A stretch of DNA of 38,038 nucleotides from Actinomycetes bacterium (lineage in GTDB: Bacteria > Actinomycetota > Actinomycetes > Propionibacteriales > Propionibacteriaceae), in the NCBI GenBank assembly GCA_023392635.1, contig JAEVYS010000044.1, forward strand, positions 1 through 38,038, given 5' to 3'. Below, piece after piece: positions 16,738 through 24,023 of this stretch. A program made the translations under genes and the position numbers. Numbering within the stretch: position 1 is the first letter of the stretch; each line of letters opens with the position of its first letter. Below the pieces are notes generated by a model, which had not been told where the DNA came from, searched no databases, and saw only the letters and a list, made by a program, of their open reading frames with translations.

Positions 16738-17970
16738 ATGTGTCCTCAACCGGCGTTCACCGTCGAGCCCGCGCCCCGACTGGTCCACGGATCGTTCGTC
16801 GACTGCAACGTGGCCGAGGCGTGGGTCGGCGACCGGCTGCGCATCTTCACCGGCAAGTACGGGGAGGACCCGCTGTGGGGCGAGGCGCGCGACCTGAAGT
16901 ACGCCGACGGCCCCGACGCACCGGGCGCCTTCGCGACGGCCGCCGAGGACTTCACCGAGGTGCAACTCCCCGCGAACGCTGCTCCCGGCACGCCGGGACT
17001 GCACGGCGCGGTCTGGTTCGAGTCGGTGCACTCCCCCGACCAGGACGGATCGCGGCTGTACGCGCTCTACCACAACGAGAACTACCCGGCGACCCTGCCG
17101 CTGGACGCGTCCGGGGAGGGCTACTGCGACGCCGACTGGCCGGCGGGCCTGCAGGGCGAGGGGTCTCCGCAGGCGGTCTGCCGGATCGGGATCATGGCAT
17201 CGGCGGACGGCGGACGGTCGTGGGCGGACCGCGGGGTCCTGCTGCAGGACCTCCAGCCGCGCCTCGTGCTGGCCCCGACCAACCGCAACTACACCTTTCC
17301 CGGCGGCGTCGGCGACCCCTCGGCGGTGGCGTGCGGCGACCACCTCTACGTGTTCTACGGCGAGTACGGCTATCCCGGCCGCTACGCGCCCGACTCCTGG
17401 GACGCGGCGACCGAGGCCTCCGGGCAGTGCATCAGCGTCGCCCGCATCGCCCTGGCCGACCTCGACCGTCCCCGGGGACGCGCCCGGCGCTGGGACGGGA
17501 CGTCCTTCGCCGCGGCGCCCGACGGCATCGGGGCCCCGATCGAGGCGCTCCGGATCAGCCCGGCGGAGGGCGGCGGCCCGGTGTCCGCCGGCGACCGCTC
17601 CTTCCACTGGGGGCCTTCGGTCAGCTGGAACACCGCCCTCGAGTGCTGGGTGATGACGTTCGGCCGGGTGGACTCGGAGTTCTGGGCGGGTGACTCGGTG
17701 TGGATCAGCTTCAATCCATGCGCGGACCTCGGCGACGGCGACGCCAGCCAGCGCTGGACCTCGCCGCAGCTGCTGCTGCGCAAGCCCGGGCACACGCTGT
17801 GGTACCCGTCGCTCCAGCCCCTGGACACACCGGACGACGTCGCGGCGCGCCACACGTCCGTCCGCCTCGGCCGCCGGGCCCGCCTCTGGGCGAAGGACCT
17901 CGGACCCTCCACCCACCGCTACCTCTCCGAGCACATCGTGACCTTCACACCCGGCGAACCGGTCAGGTGA
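16738..17970 (+). CDS. Beta-propeller protein of unknown function (glycosidase/BNR-like)
   Basis: A 410-residue cytoplasmic protein. SADGGRSW matches the sialidase Asp-box (SxDxGxxW). GGVGDPSAVACGDHLYVFYGEYGYP resembles the blade motif of five-bladed propeller glycosidases (GH43/GH117/GH130-like). HWGPSVSWN and PSLQPLD are other blade-like pieces. I do not recognise a defined family. Position next to the ROK gene and the embedded operator suggest a role in the same glycan pathway, perhaps as a further glycosidase or lyase. I chose ATG 16738 because GGAG lies six bases upstream; a GTG at 16690 would lie inside the promoter. The last eight bases overlap the end of the convergent MDR gene. Confidence 0.8.
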   Translation: MCPQPAFTVEPAPRLVHGSFVDCNVAEAWVGDRLRIFTGKYGEDPLWGEARDLKYADGPDAPGAFATAAEDFTEVQLPANAAPGTPGLHGAVWFESVHSPDQDGSRLYALYHNENYPATLPLDASGEGYCDADWPAGLQGEGSPQAVCRIGIMASADGGRSWADRGVLLQDLQPRLVLAPTNRNYTFPGGVGDPSAVACGDHLYVFYGEYGYPGRYAPDSWDAATEASGQCISVARIALADLDRPRGRARRWDGTSFAAAPDGIGAPIEALRISPAEGGGPVSAGDRSFHWGPSVSWNTALECWVMTFGRVDSEFWAGDSVWISFNPCADLGDGDASQRWTSPQLLLRKPGHTLWYPSLQPLDTPDDVAARHTSVRLGRRARLWAKDLGPSTHRYLSEHIVTFTPGEPVR

Positions 17971-18982
17971 GGTCGACGAGCACCTTTCCGGGGGTGCCGT
18001 CGCCGGCGGCGAGGGCGGTGAAGGTGGCGGGAGCATCGGAAAGGGTGACGGTTCGGCTGATCAGGCTGTCGGCGGCGTCGGGCGCGGCCGCGATGCTGGC
18101 CAGGGCCTGTTCGAAGTCGACGCCGGAATAGGTGAAGCTGCCCACCAGCGTCCGCTCCGCGGTCGAGAGCTCGAAGGCGGCCACCTCGAGCCGGGGAGTG
18201 GCCATGCCGACCAGGCACACGGTCGATCCCGGTGCGGTGGCGGTCAGGCAGTCACCCAGCGATCCCGAACTGCCCACGGCATCGACCGCGGCGGACGCGA
18301 GGTCCCCCAGCACGCCACGGACCTGCTCGGACAGCGGGCCGGCGCCCGGGTCGAGGGGGACGGCGCCCAGCCGCGCCAGCACCTGCCTGCGCGCGGCGGT
18401 CGGCTCACTGACCAGGACCTGCCGGACTCCGGCCCGCTGCAGGGCGACCACGACCGACTGCCCGATCGGTCCGCCGCCGGCCACGAGGACGGCTCCCTCG
18501 CCGGGCGCCAGCCGCGCGACCGCGTGCGTCGCGACCGCCATCGGTTCCACCAGGGCCCCGTGCGGGAGCGGCATTCCCGGCGGCAGGGGCACGACGTTGC
18601 GCGCCGGGACCACCACCTGCTGGCCGAAGGCGGCGACAACGTCCGGTCGCACGCCGAGGATCCACTTGCCCGGGTGCTGCGCCTCGCGACCGCGCCAGGC
18701 CGGCGCATCGTCGGCGGGCAGGACGACGGGGTTCACGGTGACCGGGTCGCCCACCGCGATCCCGCTGACGCCCGCGCCGAGGGCCCGCACGTGTCCCGAC
18801 GTCTCGTGACCCATCACCTGACCGGGCACCCGGCGCCCGTTCGCGCCGGTGAAGCCGTGCAGGTCGGAGCCGCAGATCCCGGTGCGGGCGATCCGGACGA
18901 CCACCTCGCCCTCGCCCGGCTCGGGGTCGGGCAGCTCACGGACCTCCAGGTGACCGAACTCGACCAGCACCAGAGCGCGCAC
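17963..18982 (-). CDS. Zinc-type (MDR) alcohol/sugar dehydrogenase
   Basis: A 339-residue medium-chain dehydrogenase. Catalytic zinc ligands are Cys37 (GICGSD), His59-Glu60 (GHE) and probably the Glu in VEPMAV. The nucleotide-binding loop is VAGGGPIGQ. The lobe that normally holds four cysteines for structural zinc has none (region after VTVNPVVL), so only the catalytic zinc is expected. GTG 18982 is preceded by GGAGGAGG. It lies 16 bases downstream of the FAH gene and is surely co-transcribed with it. In context it could oxidise a free sugar at C1 or a hydroxy intermediate of the sugar-acid route; substrate is not determinable here. Confidence 0.92.
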   Translation of the reverse strand: MRALVLVEFGHLEVRELPDPEPGEGEVVVRIARTGICGSDLHGFTGANGRRVPGQVMGHETSGHVRALGAGVSGIAVGDPVTVNPVVLPADDAPAWRGREAQHPGKWILGVRPDVVAAFGQQVVVPARNVVPLPPGMPLPHGALVEPMAVATHAVARLAPGEGAVLVAGGGPIGQSVVVALQRAGVRQVLVSEPTAARRQVLARLGAVPLDPGAGPLSEQVRGVLGDLASAAVDAVGSSGSLGDCLTATAPGSTVCLVGMATPRLEVAAFELSTAERTLVGSFTYSGVDFEQALASIAAAPDAADSLISRTVTLSDAPATFTALAAGDGTPGKVLVDLT

Positions 18983-18998
18983 GACGCCTCCTCCTGCC

Positions 18999-19847
18999 TC
19001 AGCGGGGAGCGACGACCAGCTGGCGCTGCCTGCCCAGCCCGTCGATCCCCAGTTCCATCACGTCCCCGGGCTGCAGCCAGACCGGGGGCGTGAAGCCCAT
19101 GCCCACGCCCGGTGGGGTGCCGGTGTTGATGAGGTCCCCGGGCTCCAGCACCATGAACTGGCTCAGGTGCCAGACCAGGAAGAAGGGATCGAACACCATG
19201 GTCGCGGTGCTGCCCGTCTGGCGACGGACGCCGTTCACGTCCAGCCACAGCCCCAGCGCGTTCACGTCCGGGATCTCGTCGGGGGTGACCAGCCACGGGC
19301 CGCACGGGTTGAACGTCTCCGCCGACTTGCCCTTGCTCCACTGGCCCCCGCGCTCCATCTGGAAGGCGCGCTCGCTGACGTCGTTGACCACCGTGTAGCC
19401 GGCGATCACAGCGGCCGCGTCCGCCGGCGCGTCGAGGTAGGAGGTGCGCTGCCCGATGACGATGCCCAGCTCGACCTCCCAGTCGGCCTTGCTGTAGCCC
19501 CGGGGCAGGCGGACGTCGTCATTGGGGCCGACCAGGGTGTTCGGCGACTTGGTGAACAGGATCGGTTCGGTCGGCACGGCCTGCCCGGTCTCCGCCGCGT
19601 GGTCGCTGTAGTTCAGGCCGATGCACAGGATCTGGTGGGGACGGGCGATCGGCGCACCGATCCGCTCGGCACCGAACGGCAGCGGCTCGAGCCGCGCCAC
19701 GAGGTCGGGCAAAAACCGCATCCCCCCGGACCCGAAGAAGTTCTCGTCGAAGTCGCCCACCTCGGCGCGCAGGTCGAGGTAGTGGCGGTCGTCCACCTGG
19801 ACCGCGGGACGCTCGCGTCCGGGCTCACCGATGCGCAACAGCTTCAT
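18999..19847 (-). CDS. Fumarylacetoacetate hydrolase (FAH) family protein
   Basis: A 282-residue FAH-fold enzyme with the conserved CIGLNYSDHAAE, metal-binding EVELGIVIG and NDVSER, and GTPPGVGMG motifs. Relatives in sugar clusters hydrolyse 2,4-diketo-3-deoxy-L-fuconate or -rhamnonate to pyruvate and lactate. With the enolase-type, SDR and MDR genes this would complete a non-phosphorylative deoxy-hexose route. Other FAH proteins cleave aromatic ring products, but no aromatic genes are near. There is no Shine-Dalgarno before ATG 19847. A -10-like TAGCGT ends eight bases upstream, so the transcript may be leaderless. A copy of the ROK box lies 40 bases further up. Confidence 0.92.
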   Translation of the reverse strand: MKLLRIGEPGRERPAVQVDDRHYLDLRAEVGDFDENFFGSGGMRFLPDLVARLEPLPFGAERIGAPIARPHQILCIGLNYSDHAAETGQAVPTEPILFTKSPNTLVGPNDDVRLPRGYSKADWEVELGIVIGQRTSYLDAPADAAAVIAGYTVVNDVSERAFQMERGGQWSKGKSAETFNPCGPWLVTPDEIPDVNALGLWLDVNGVRRQTGSTATMVFDPFFLVWHLSQFMVLEPGDLINTGTPPGVGMGFTPPVWLQPGDVMELGIDGLGRQRQLVVAPR

Positions 19848-19855
19848 GACAGGCC

Positions 19856-19884
19856 ACGCTAGCGCCGATGGCGACTTCCGCCAA
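19856..19884 (-). promoter_or_regulatory. Putative leaderless promoter of the FAH-MDR operon
   Basis: On the minus strand TTGGCG (19884-19879), 17 bases, TAGCGT (19861-19856), then eight bases to ATG. Start of transcription would fall at or next to the A of ATG, consistent with the missing ribosome-binding site. Confidence 0.45.
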
Positions 19885-19886
19885 TG

Positions 19887-19898
19887 GATTGACTAAGT
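19887..19898. promoter_or_regulatory. ROK-type box upstream of the FAH-MDR operon
   Basis: GATTGACTAAGT is identical over 12 bases to 6244-6255 in the glycosidase divergent promoter. It abuts the predicted -35 hexamer. Only one clear arm is present here, so binding might be weaker or cooperative. Confidence 0.5.
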
Positions 19899-19909
19899 AG
19901 CGGTCCGGA

Positions 19910-20887
19910 TCAACGACGCGGCTGCAACGACGGGTCGTCGGGCGCCGACAACGAGATGAGGGCGAGGACGATGCCCTCGGAACGGGCGAGGCGGCGTTCG
20001 AGCGCGGCGAGCTGTGTGGCGGCCGTGCGTTCGTCCGGGTTGCCGACCAGGTCGACCGCACCGGACAGGAAGGCCTGCCCCGCTCCGACCATGGACAGCC
20101 GCAGCTCGGTGACCCGCTCCACCTCGGGTTGGCCGAGCAGGTCGGCGAGCGCGAGGTTCCACACCCGGCTGTCAGCCACCTCGCCGACCAGGAACCGGCG
20201 GTTGCGGTCGATGAGCAGGACGGCCACCACGCCCAGCAGCAGCCCGACGAGGATGGAAGCGATCGCGTCCGGCGCCGGCGAGCCGGTCGCCTGGTGCAGG
20301 CCGATGCCGGCCGCAGCGATGGCGATGCCGACCAGCGCGGCCGCGTCCTCGAAGAAGACCGCCCGCACCGTCGGGTCCGACGTGCGCAGCAGGTGCGTCC
20401 ACAGGTCGCGCTCCTTGCGGCCGGCGGCGTGCCTGGCCTGTCGGCTCGCCTGCACGAAAGAGACGCCCTCGAGGACGGCGGCGACTCCCAACACCGCGTA
20501 CGCCCAGATGAAGTCCTGGGCGGGCTCAGGGGTGAGGAGCTCCTGGACACCGTGCGTGACGGAAACGCCGGCCCCGACCGCGAACAGTCCGATCGCCGCG
20601 AACAGCGACCACACGTAGATCTCGCGGCCGTAGCCCAGTGGGTGTGACCGGTCGGGGGGCCTCGCCGCCCGCCGCTGGGCGATCAGCAGGAAGACCTCGT
20701 TGCCGGCGTCCGCCCAGGAGTGCGCCGCCTCGGCCACCATCGACGCCGCGCCGGTCACTGCTGCCGCGAAGGTCTTGGCGACGGCGATCAGCAGGTTCGC
20801 GGCGAAGGCGATCGTCACGGTGAGGGTGCTGTCGCCGTGGCCGTCGTCCCTCCGGGACGCCGGTTCGGCCGGGAGTGCAGAGCTCAC
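19910..20887 (-). CDS. Cation diffusion facilitator (CDF) family metal transporter
   Basis: A 325-residue membrane protein of the CDF group, related to the SLC30A9/YdfM-like branch. It exports divalent metal (Zn, Mn, Fe or similar) in exchange for protons. About six helices are predicted. Metal-site residues are in EAAHSWADAGNE near residue 53 and FFEDAAAL near residue 180; HPLGYGREIYVW is a branch signature. The C-terminal cytoplasmic domain is present. GTG 20887 has no ribosome-binding site, and a -10-like TAACCT ends six bases before it, so it may be leaderless. The first of the TTA-type repeats of the two-component regulator overlaps this -10. Confidence 0.92.
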   Translation of the reverse strand: MSSALPAEPASRRDDGHGDSTLTVTIAFAANLLIAVAKTFAAAVTGAASMVAEAAHSWADAGNEVFLLIAQRRAARPPDRSHPLGYGREIYVWSLFAAIGLFAVGAGVSVTHGVQELLTPEPAQDFIWAYAVLGVAAVLEGVSFVQASRQARHAAGRKERDLWTHLLRTSDPTVRAVFFEDAAALVGIAIAAAGIGLHQATGSPAPDAIASILVGLLLGVVAVLLIDRNRRFLVGEVADSRVWNLALADLLGQPEVERVTELRLSMVGAGQAFLSGAVDLVGNPDERTAATQLAALERRLARSEGIVLALISLSAPDDPSLQPRR

Positions 20888-20896
20888 AGCTCGAGG

Positions 20897-20929
20897 TTAG
20901 GACGTCCTTACGAAAGTCTTTCGGCTCGC
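20897..20929. promoter_or_regulatory. Three 11-base direct repeats, probable response-regulator site
   Basis: TTAGGACG (20897), TTACGAAA (20908) and TTTCGGCT (20919) start exactly 11 bases apart, the spacing used by OmpR/PhoB-type regulators. Bases 20905-20914 (TCCTTACGAA) recur at 24002-24011. The site lies between the CDF and response-regulator genes. It also contains the palindromes AGGACGTCCT (20899-20908) and CGAAAGTCTTTCG (20911-20923). Confidence 0.55.
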
Positions 20930-20987
20930 CGGGGCGGCACCTGAACCCATTGCGCGCCGCTCGCCCGGCTGCCTCAATGGGAGGGCC

Positions 20988-21677
20988 ATGAGCGTTCTGG
21001 TCATCGAGGACGACCCGACGACACGCGAGGTCCTGCGTCGCTACCTGACCCGCGCCGGCCTCGAGGTGGTCGAGGCCGACGACGGGCTGCGGGGCATCGA
21101 GGCCTTCGCGCGCTCGGCGCCGTCCCTGGTGATCCTCGACCTGATGCTTCCCGGCATCGACGGCCTGGACGTGTGCGAGCGCATCCGGCGCACCAGTGAC
21201 GTGCCGGTGATGATCCTCACCGCCCTGGGCAGCGAGTCCGACCGGGTGCTGGGCCTGGAGCAGGGCGCGGACGACTACGTCGTGAAGCCGTTCTCCCCTC
21301 GGGAGGTGACCTTGAGGGCACAGCGCCTGCTGCAGCGGAGCGCTCCCCACGGCGAGGCCGTCCCCGCGCTCGTCGACGGCGATCTCCGGCTCGACCGCCG
21401 CGCCCGCCGGGCCACGCGCGGCGGCCGGGAGCTGCCGATGACCGCGCGCGAGTTCGACCTGCTCGCGTTCCTGATGTCCCACCCCAACGAGGCGTTCCGG
21501 CGGACGGACCTGCTGCAGCGGGTGTGGGAGTGGGAGTTCGGCGACGATTCCACCGTCACGGTGCACGTGCGGCGGTTGCGGGAGAAGGTCGAGCCGGATC
21601 CCTCACGTCCGGTGCGACTGGAGACGGTCTGGGGAGTCGGGTACCGGTACCGGCCCGGAGGAGGCGGCGATGAGTGA
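20988..21677 (+). CDS. OmpR/PhoB-family response regulator
   Basis: A 229-residue two-domain regulator. The receiver has Asp8/Asp9 (IEDDP), phospho-acceptor Asp51 (VILDLMLPG), Thr78 and Lys100 (VVKPFSP). The C-terminal winged helix (residues about 125-225) includes MTAREFDLLAFL, VTVHVRRLREK and VWGVGYRY. ATG 20988 follows GGGAGGG. It overlaps the kinase gene by eight bases, so the pair is co-translated. Candidate binding sites are the 11-base repeats in its own promoter and upstream of the secreted propeller gene. The stimulus is unknown. Confidence 0.97.
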   Translation: MSVLVIEDDPTTREVLRRYLTRAGLEVVEADDGLRGIEAFARSAPSLVILDLMLPGIDGLDVCERIRRTSDVPVMILTALGSESDRVLGLEQGADDYVVKPFSPREVTLRAQRLLQRSAPHGEAVPALVDGDLRLDRRARRATRGGRELPMTAREFDLLAFLMSHPNEAFRRTDLLQRVWEWEFGDDSTVTVHVRRLREKVEPDPSRPVRLETVWGVGYRYRPGGGGDE

Positions 21678-22701
21678 GTCCCTGGCCCACATCGCACCGT
21701 GGGCGCTGCTCACCTGCGTGGTGACGATCCTGCTCCTGTGGGGCCTGCTGCACCGGTTCTCGCGCCACCTCGCCGTGTCGCTCGCCGTCGTCGTGGCGGT
21801 CCCTCTGCTCGCTGCGCTCGCCTTCGTGGTGGCGATCAGCGGTTTCATGTTCACCGAGCAACTCGAGTGGACGCTGGTGACCTGCGGGCTCGTGGCGCTG
21901 ATGCTGGTGCCCGGGTCGGTCCTCGTCGGCCAGCAGTTCGCGCGGCGCACCCTCGCCGCCGAGGCGCGCCGCGCCGAGGAGCGGGCCCGGGAGGTGAGCC
22001 ATCGCGAACTCATCGCCTGGATCAGCCACGACCTCCGCACCCCGCTGGCCGGGATCACGGCGATGGCGGAGGCGCTGGAGGACCGGGTGGTGGACGAGCC
22101 CGTCGAGGTGAGCGACTACGGGGCACGGATCGGACGGGAGGCCGGCCGGCTCGCTTCCATGGTCGAGGACCTGTTCGAGCTCTCCCGGATCAGCAGCGGC
22201 ACGCTCGACCTCCGGCTGGAGCCCATCGCCCTGCACGAACTGGTCCGCGCGGCGGTGCTCGGGCTGGGGCCGGTCGCGGCGACCCGCGGCGTCCGGTTCG
22301 ACGTCGAGTTGCCTGCGCTGCTCGGCATCGGCTCCGGTCCGGAGATGGAACGGGTGATCCAGAACCTGATCGTCAACGCCGTCCGGCACACCGTGCCCGG
22401 CCGCCGCGTGGAGGTGCGGGGCGGTCGCGCGGGGGACACCACATGGCTGACGATCACCGACGGCTGCGGCGGTATCCCCGCCGAGGACCTGTCCCGGGTG
22501 TTCGACCTGGGGTTCCGCGGCACCGCGTCCCGTTCGCCGGAAGCCTCCCCGCTCAGCCCCGGCGCGGGCCTCGGCCTGGCGATCGTGAAGGGCCTGGTCA
22601 CGGCTCAGGAAGGCCAGGTCGCGGTCCGCAACGTCGGGCACGGCTGCTGCTTCACCGTCCGCCTGCCCGCGGTGGCCGGGGCGCTCGCCGTCGCCGGCTG
22701 A
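21670..22701 (+). CDS. Sensor histidine kinase
   Basis: A 343-residue membrane kinase. Three hydrophobic segments (about residues 10-28, 34-60 and 67-87) leave only very short outside loops, so sensing is probably within or at the membrane. The HisKA phosphorylation site is His120 in WISHDLRTPL. The ATPase domain has the N box QNLIVNAVRHT, a G1 box DGCGGIP (usual DxGxGI shifted to a Cys), and the G2 box GAGLGLAIVKGL. It phosphorylates the regulator encoded just upstream. A strong hairpin follows its stop. Confidence 0.96.
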   Translation: MSESLAHIAPWALLTCVVTILLLWGLLHRFSRHLAVSLAVVVAVPLLAALAFVVAISGFMFTEQLEWTLVTCGLVALMLVPGSVLVGQQFARRTLAAEARRAEERAREVSHRELIAWISHDLRTPLAGITAMAEALEDRVVDEPVEVSDYGARIGREAGRLASMVEDLFELSRISSGTLDLRLEPIALHELVRAAVLGLGPVAATRGVRFDVELPALLGIGSGPEMERVIQNLIVNAVRHTVPGRRVEVRGGRAGDTTWLTITDGCGGIPAEDLSRVFDLGFRGTASRSPEASPLSPGAGLGLAIVKGLVTAQEGQVAVRNVGHGCCFTVRLPAVAGALAVAG

Positions 22702-22720
22702 GCCGGCGGGCGCCACGAAA

Positions 22721-22759
22721 GGGCCATGCCGCGCCCCGGTCGGGAACGCGGCATGGCCC
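22721..22759. terminator. Bidirectional hairpin terminator
   Basis: GGGCCATGCCGCG (22721-22733) pairs perfectly with CGCGGCATGGCCC (22747-22759) around a 13-base loop. Flanking CCACG and CGTGG can extend the stem after a small internal bulge. It sits between two convergent genes. There is no T run, which is common for actinobacterial terminators. Confidence 0.8.
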
Positions 22760-22772
22760 CGTGGTTCTCGTG

Positions 22773-23915
22773 TCAGGCGGCCGCGATCCCCTCGGTCGCC
22801 CTGTGGTTGGCCGAGCCGAGGCCGGTGGGCGTGGTGCCGATCCGGGTCAGCGTGCCGTCCGGGGCCACGCGGAAGGCGTCGATGTTCCCGGTCGCGCCGC
22901 TCAGCTGGTAGAGGTAGCGCCCGTGCCGCGACGCCGCGAGGTCGACGGGGCCGGCGTCGGTGGCGGCAGCGGTGGCGTCGGTCAGGGTGAGCATCCCGCC
23001 GTGGTCGGCCACCGCGGAGATGCTGTTGGAGCCGGCGTTGGCCACGTACAGCTGGCCGTGCACCAGGACGCTCCAGCACGCCGCCGCCTGACCTGTCGGT
23101 CCGACCTGGGACAGCTTCGCGAGCATGGCGCCCTTGCCGACCCGGTAGCTGGTGACCAGGCCGCTGGCGTCGACGACCAGGAGTCGTCCGGCGCGGTCGT
23201 AGGTCAGCGCGAACGGCACCGCTCCCGAGGTGGTCACGACCGGCGAGGCCGACGGCCGTCCGTTGGTCAGCGCGAACGACAGCAGCGTGCCATGGGTCTT
23301 GGTCGCGACCACGACCGCGTGCCGGTCGGGGCTGACCGCGACCTGTGAGGGCGCCTGCAGGAACTCCGGGTTCCCGTTGGGCACCAGGGAGAGCGGTCGG
23401 GTCGACCCGTCGAGGTGGACCAGCGTCCGCCCGGAGAGCCGGTAGCCGCTGATCGAGCCGCCGCCGCGCGCGTTCAGGACGTACACCAGGTCCCCCGCCA
23501 CGCTCACCGACACCGGGAAGTCCCCGTGGCTGGAGACCACCTGGCGGCGCCACAGCCGACTGCCGTCCACGCCGAACACGGTCAGGCTGTCGCTGCCGGC
23601 GTTCACCACGAACAGCAGGTCGTGGCGCCGGTCGAGGGTCACCGAGCCCTGCGAGGCCAGCGGGTCCACGACCGCCCCCGCCTCCGCGCCGCCCTTTCCA
23701 CCGGTGGCATAGGTGCCCGCGCTGGTGAGGCTGCCGTCCGCAGCGCGGGTGTAGGCCTGGACCGCGTTCTGGTCGAGGTCGTTGGTCTGGACGAACACCG
23801 CTCCGGTGCCGGCCTGCGGGTGCGGTGTCGCGGAGGCGGGGGACGCCGGTCCGGCGGCGACGGCGAGCGCAGCCGTCGCGACGGCGAGTGCGAGGGATAG
23901 ACGTGGATGATTCAC
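22773..23915 (-). CDS. Secreted lactonase-like seven-bladed beta-propeller protein
   Basis: A 380-residue exported protein with a Sec signal peptide (basic start, hydrophobic residues about 6-22, cleavage likely after an AxA near 28-29). The rest shows repeated blades such as VQTNDLDQNAVQAY, LLFVVNAGSDSLTVF, LYVANAGSNSISAV and YLYQLSGATGNIDAF, typical of the 6-phosphogluconolactonase-like (YVTN/Lgl) propeller family. Since it is exported, a phosphogluconolactonase role in the cytosol is unlikely; binding or cell-surface functions are possible. I chose GTG 23915 because AGGAG lies seven bases upstream. TTAC direct repeats at 23994-24023 suggest control by the neighbouring two-component system. 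Confidence 0.88.
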   Translation of the reverse strand: MNHPRLSLALAVATAALAVAAGPASPASATPHPQAGTGAVFVQTNDLDQNAVQAYTRAADGSLTSAGTYATGGKGGAEAGAVVDPLASQGSVTLDRRHDLLFVVNAGSDSLTVFGVDGSRLWRRQVVSSHGDFPVSVSVAGDLVYVLNARGGGSISGYRLSGRTLVHLDGSTRPLSLVPNGNPEFLQAPSQVAVSPDRHAVVVATKTHGTLLSFALTNGRPSASPVVTTSGAVPFALTYDRAGRLLVVDASGLVTSYRVGKGAMLAKLSQVGPTGQAAACWSVLVHGQLYVANAGSNSISAVADHGGMLTLTDATAAATDAGPVDLAASRHGRYLYQLSGATGNIDAFRVAPDGTLTRIGTTPTGLGSANHRATEGIAAA

Positions 23916-23993
23916 GGTGCCGCTCCTGTCATGAGGTTTCGTGGGCACCGGCCAGTCAACGCGGGGCGCTCCCCCGACTCCATGCCCGATGAC

Positions 23994-24023
23994 TTACCGA
24001 ATCCTTACGAAGCCGTGACGTCA
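23994..24023. promoter_or_regulatory. 11-base direct repeats upstream of the propeller gene
   Basis: TTACCGAA (23994), TTACGAAG (24005) and TGACGTCA (24016) start 11 bases apart, like the set at 20897-20929. The site lies about 80-108 bases before GTG 23915 and runs into the stop codon of the next gene. A possible -35 TTGACT for the propeller gene is at 23959-23954. Confidence 0.5.

Noticed and set aside
17963..17970. Eight-base convergent overlap of the propeller and MDR genes as evidence of a frame error
   Set aside because: Both C-termini have normal lengths and short convergent overlaps are common in compact genomes.
22773..23915. Cytosolic 6-phosphogluconolactonase assignment for the propeller protein, filling the missing lactonase step
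   Set aside because: A clear export signal places it outside the cytoplasm, away from the proposed sugar-acid pathway.
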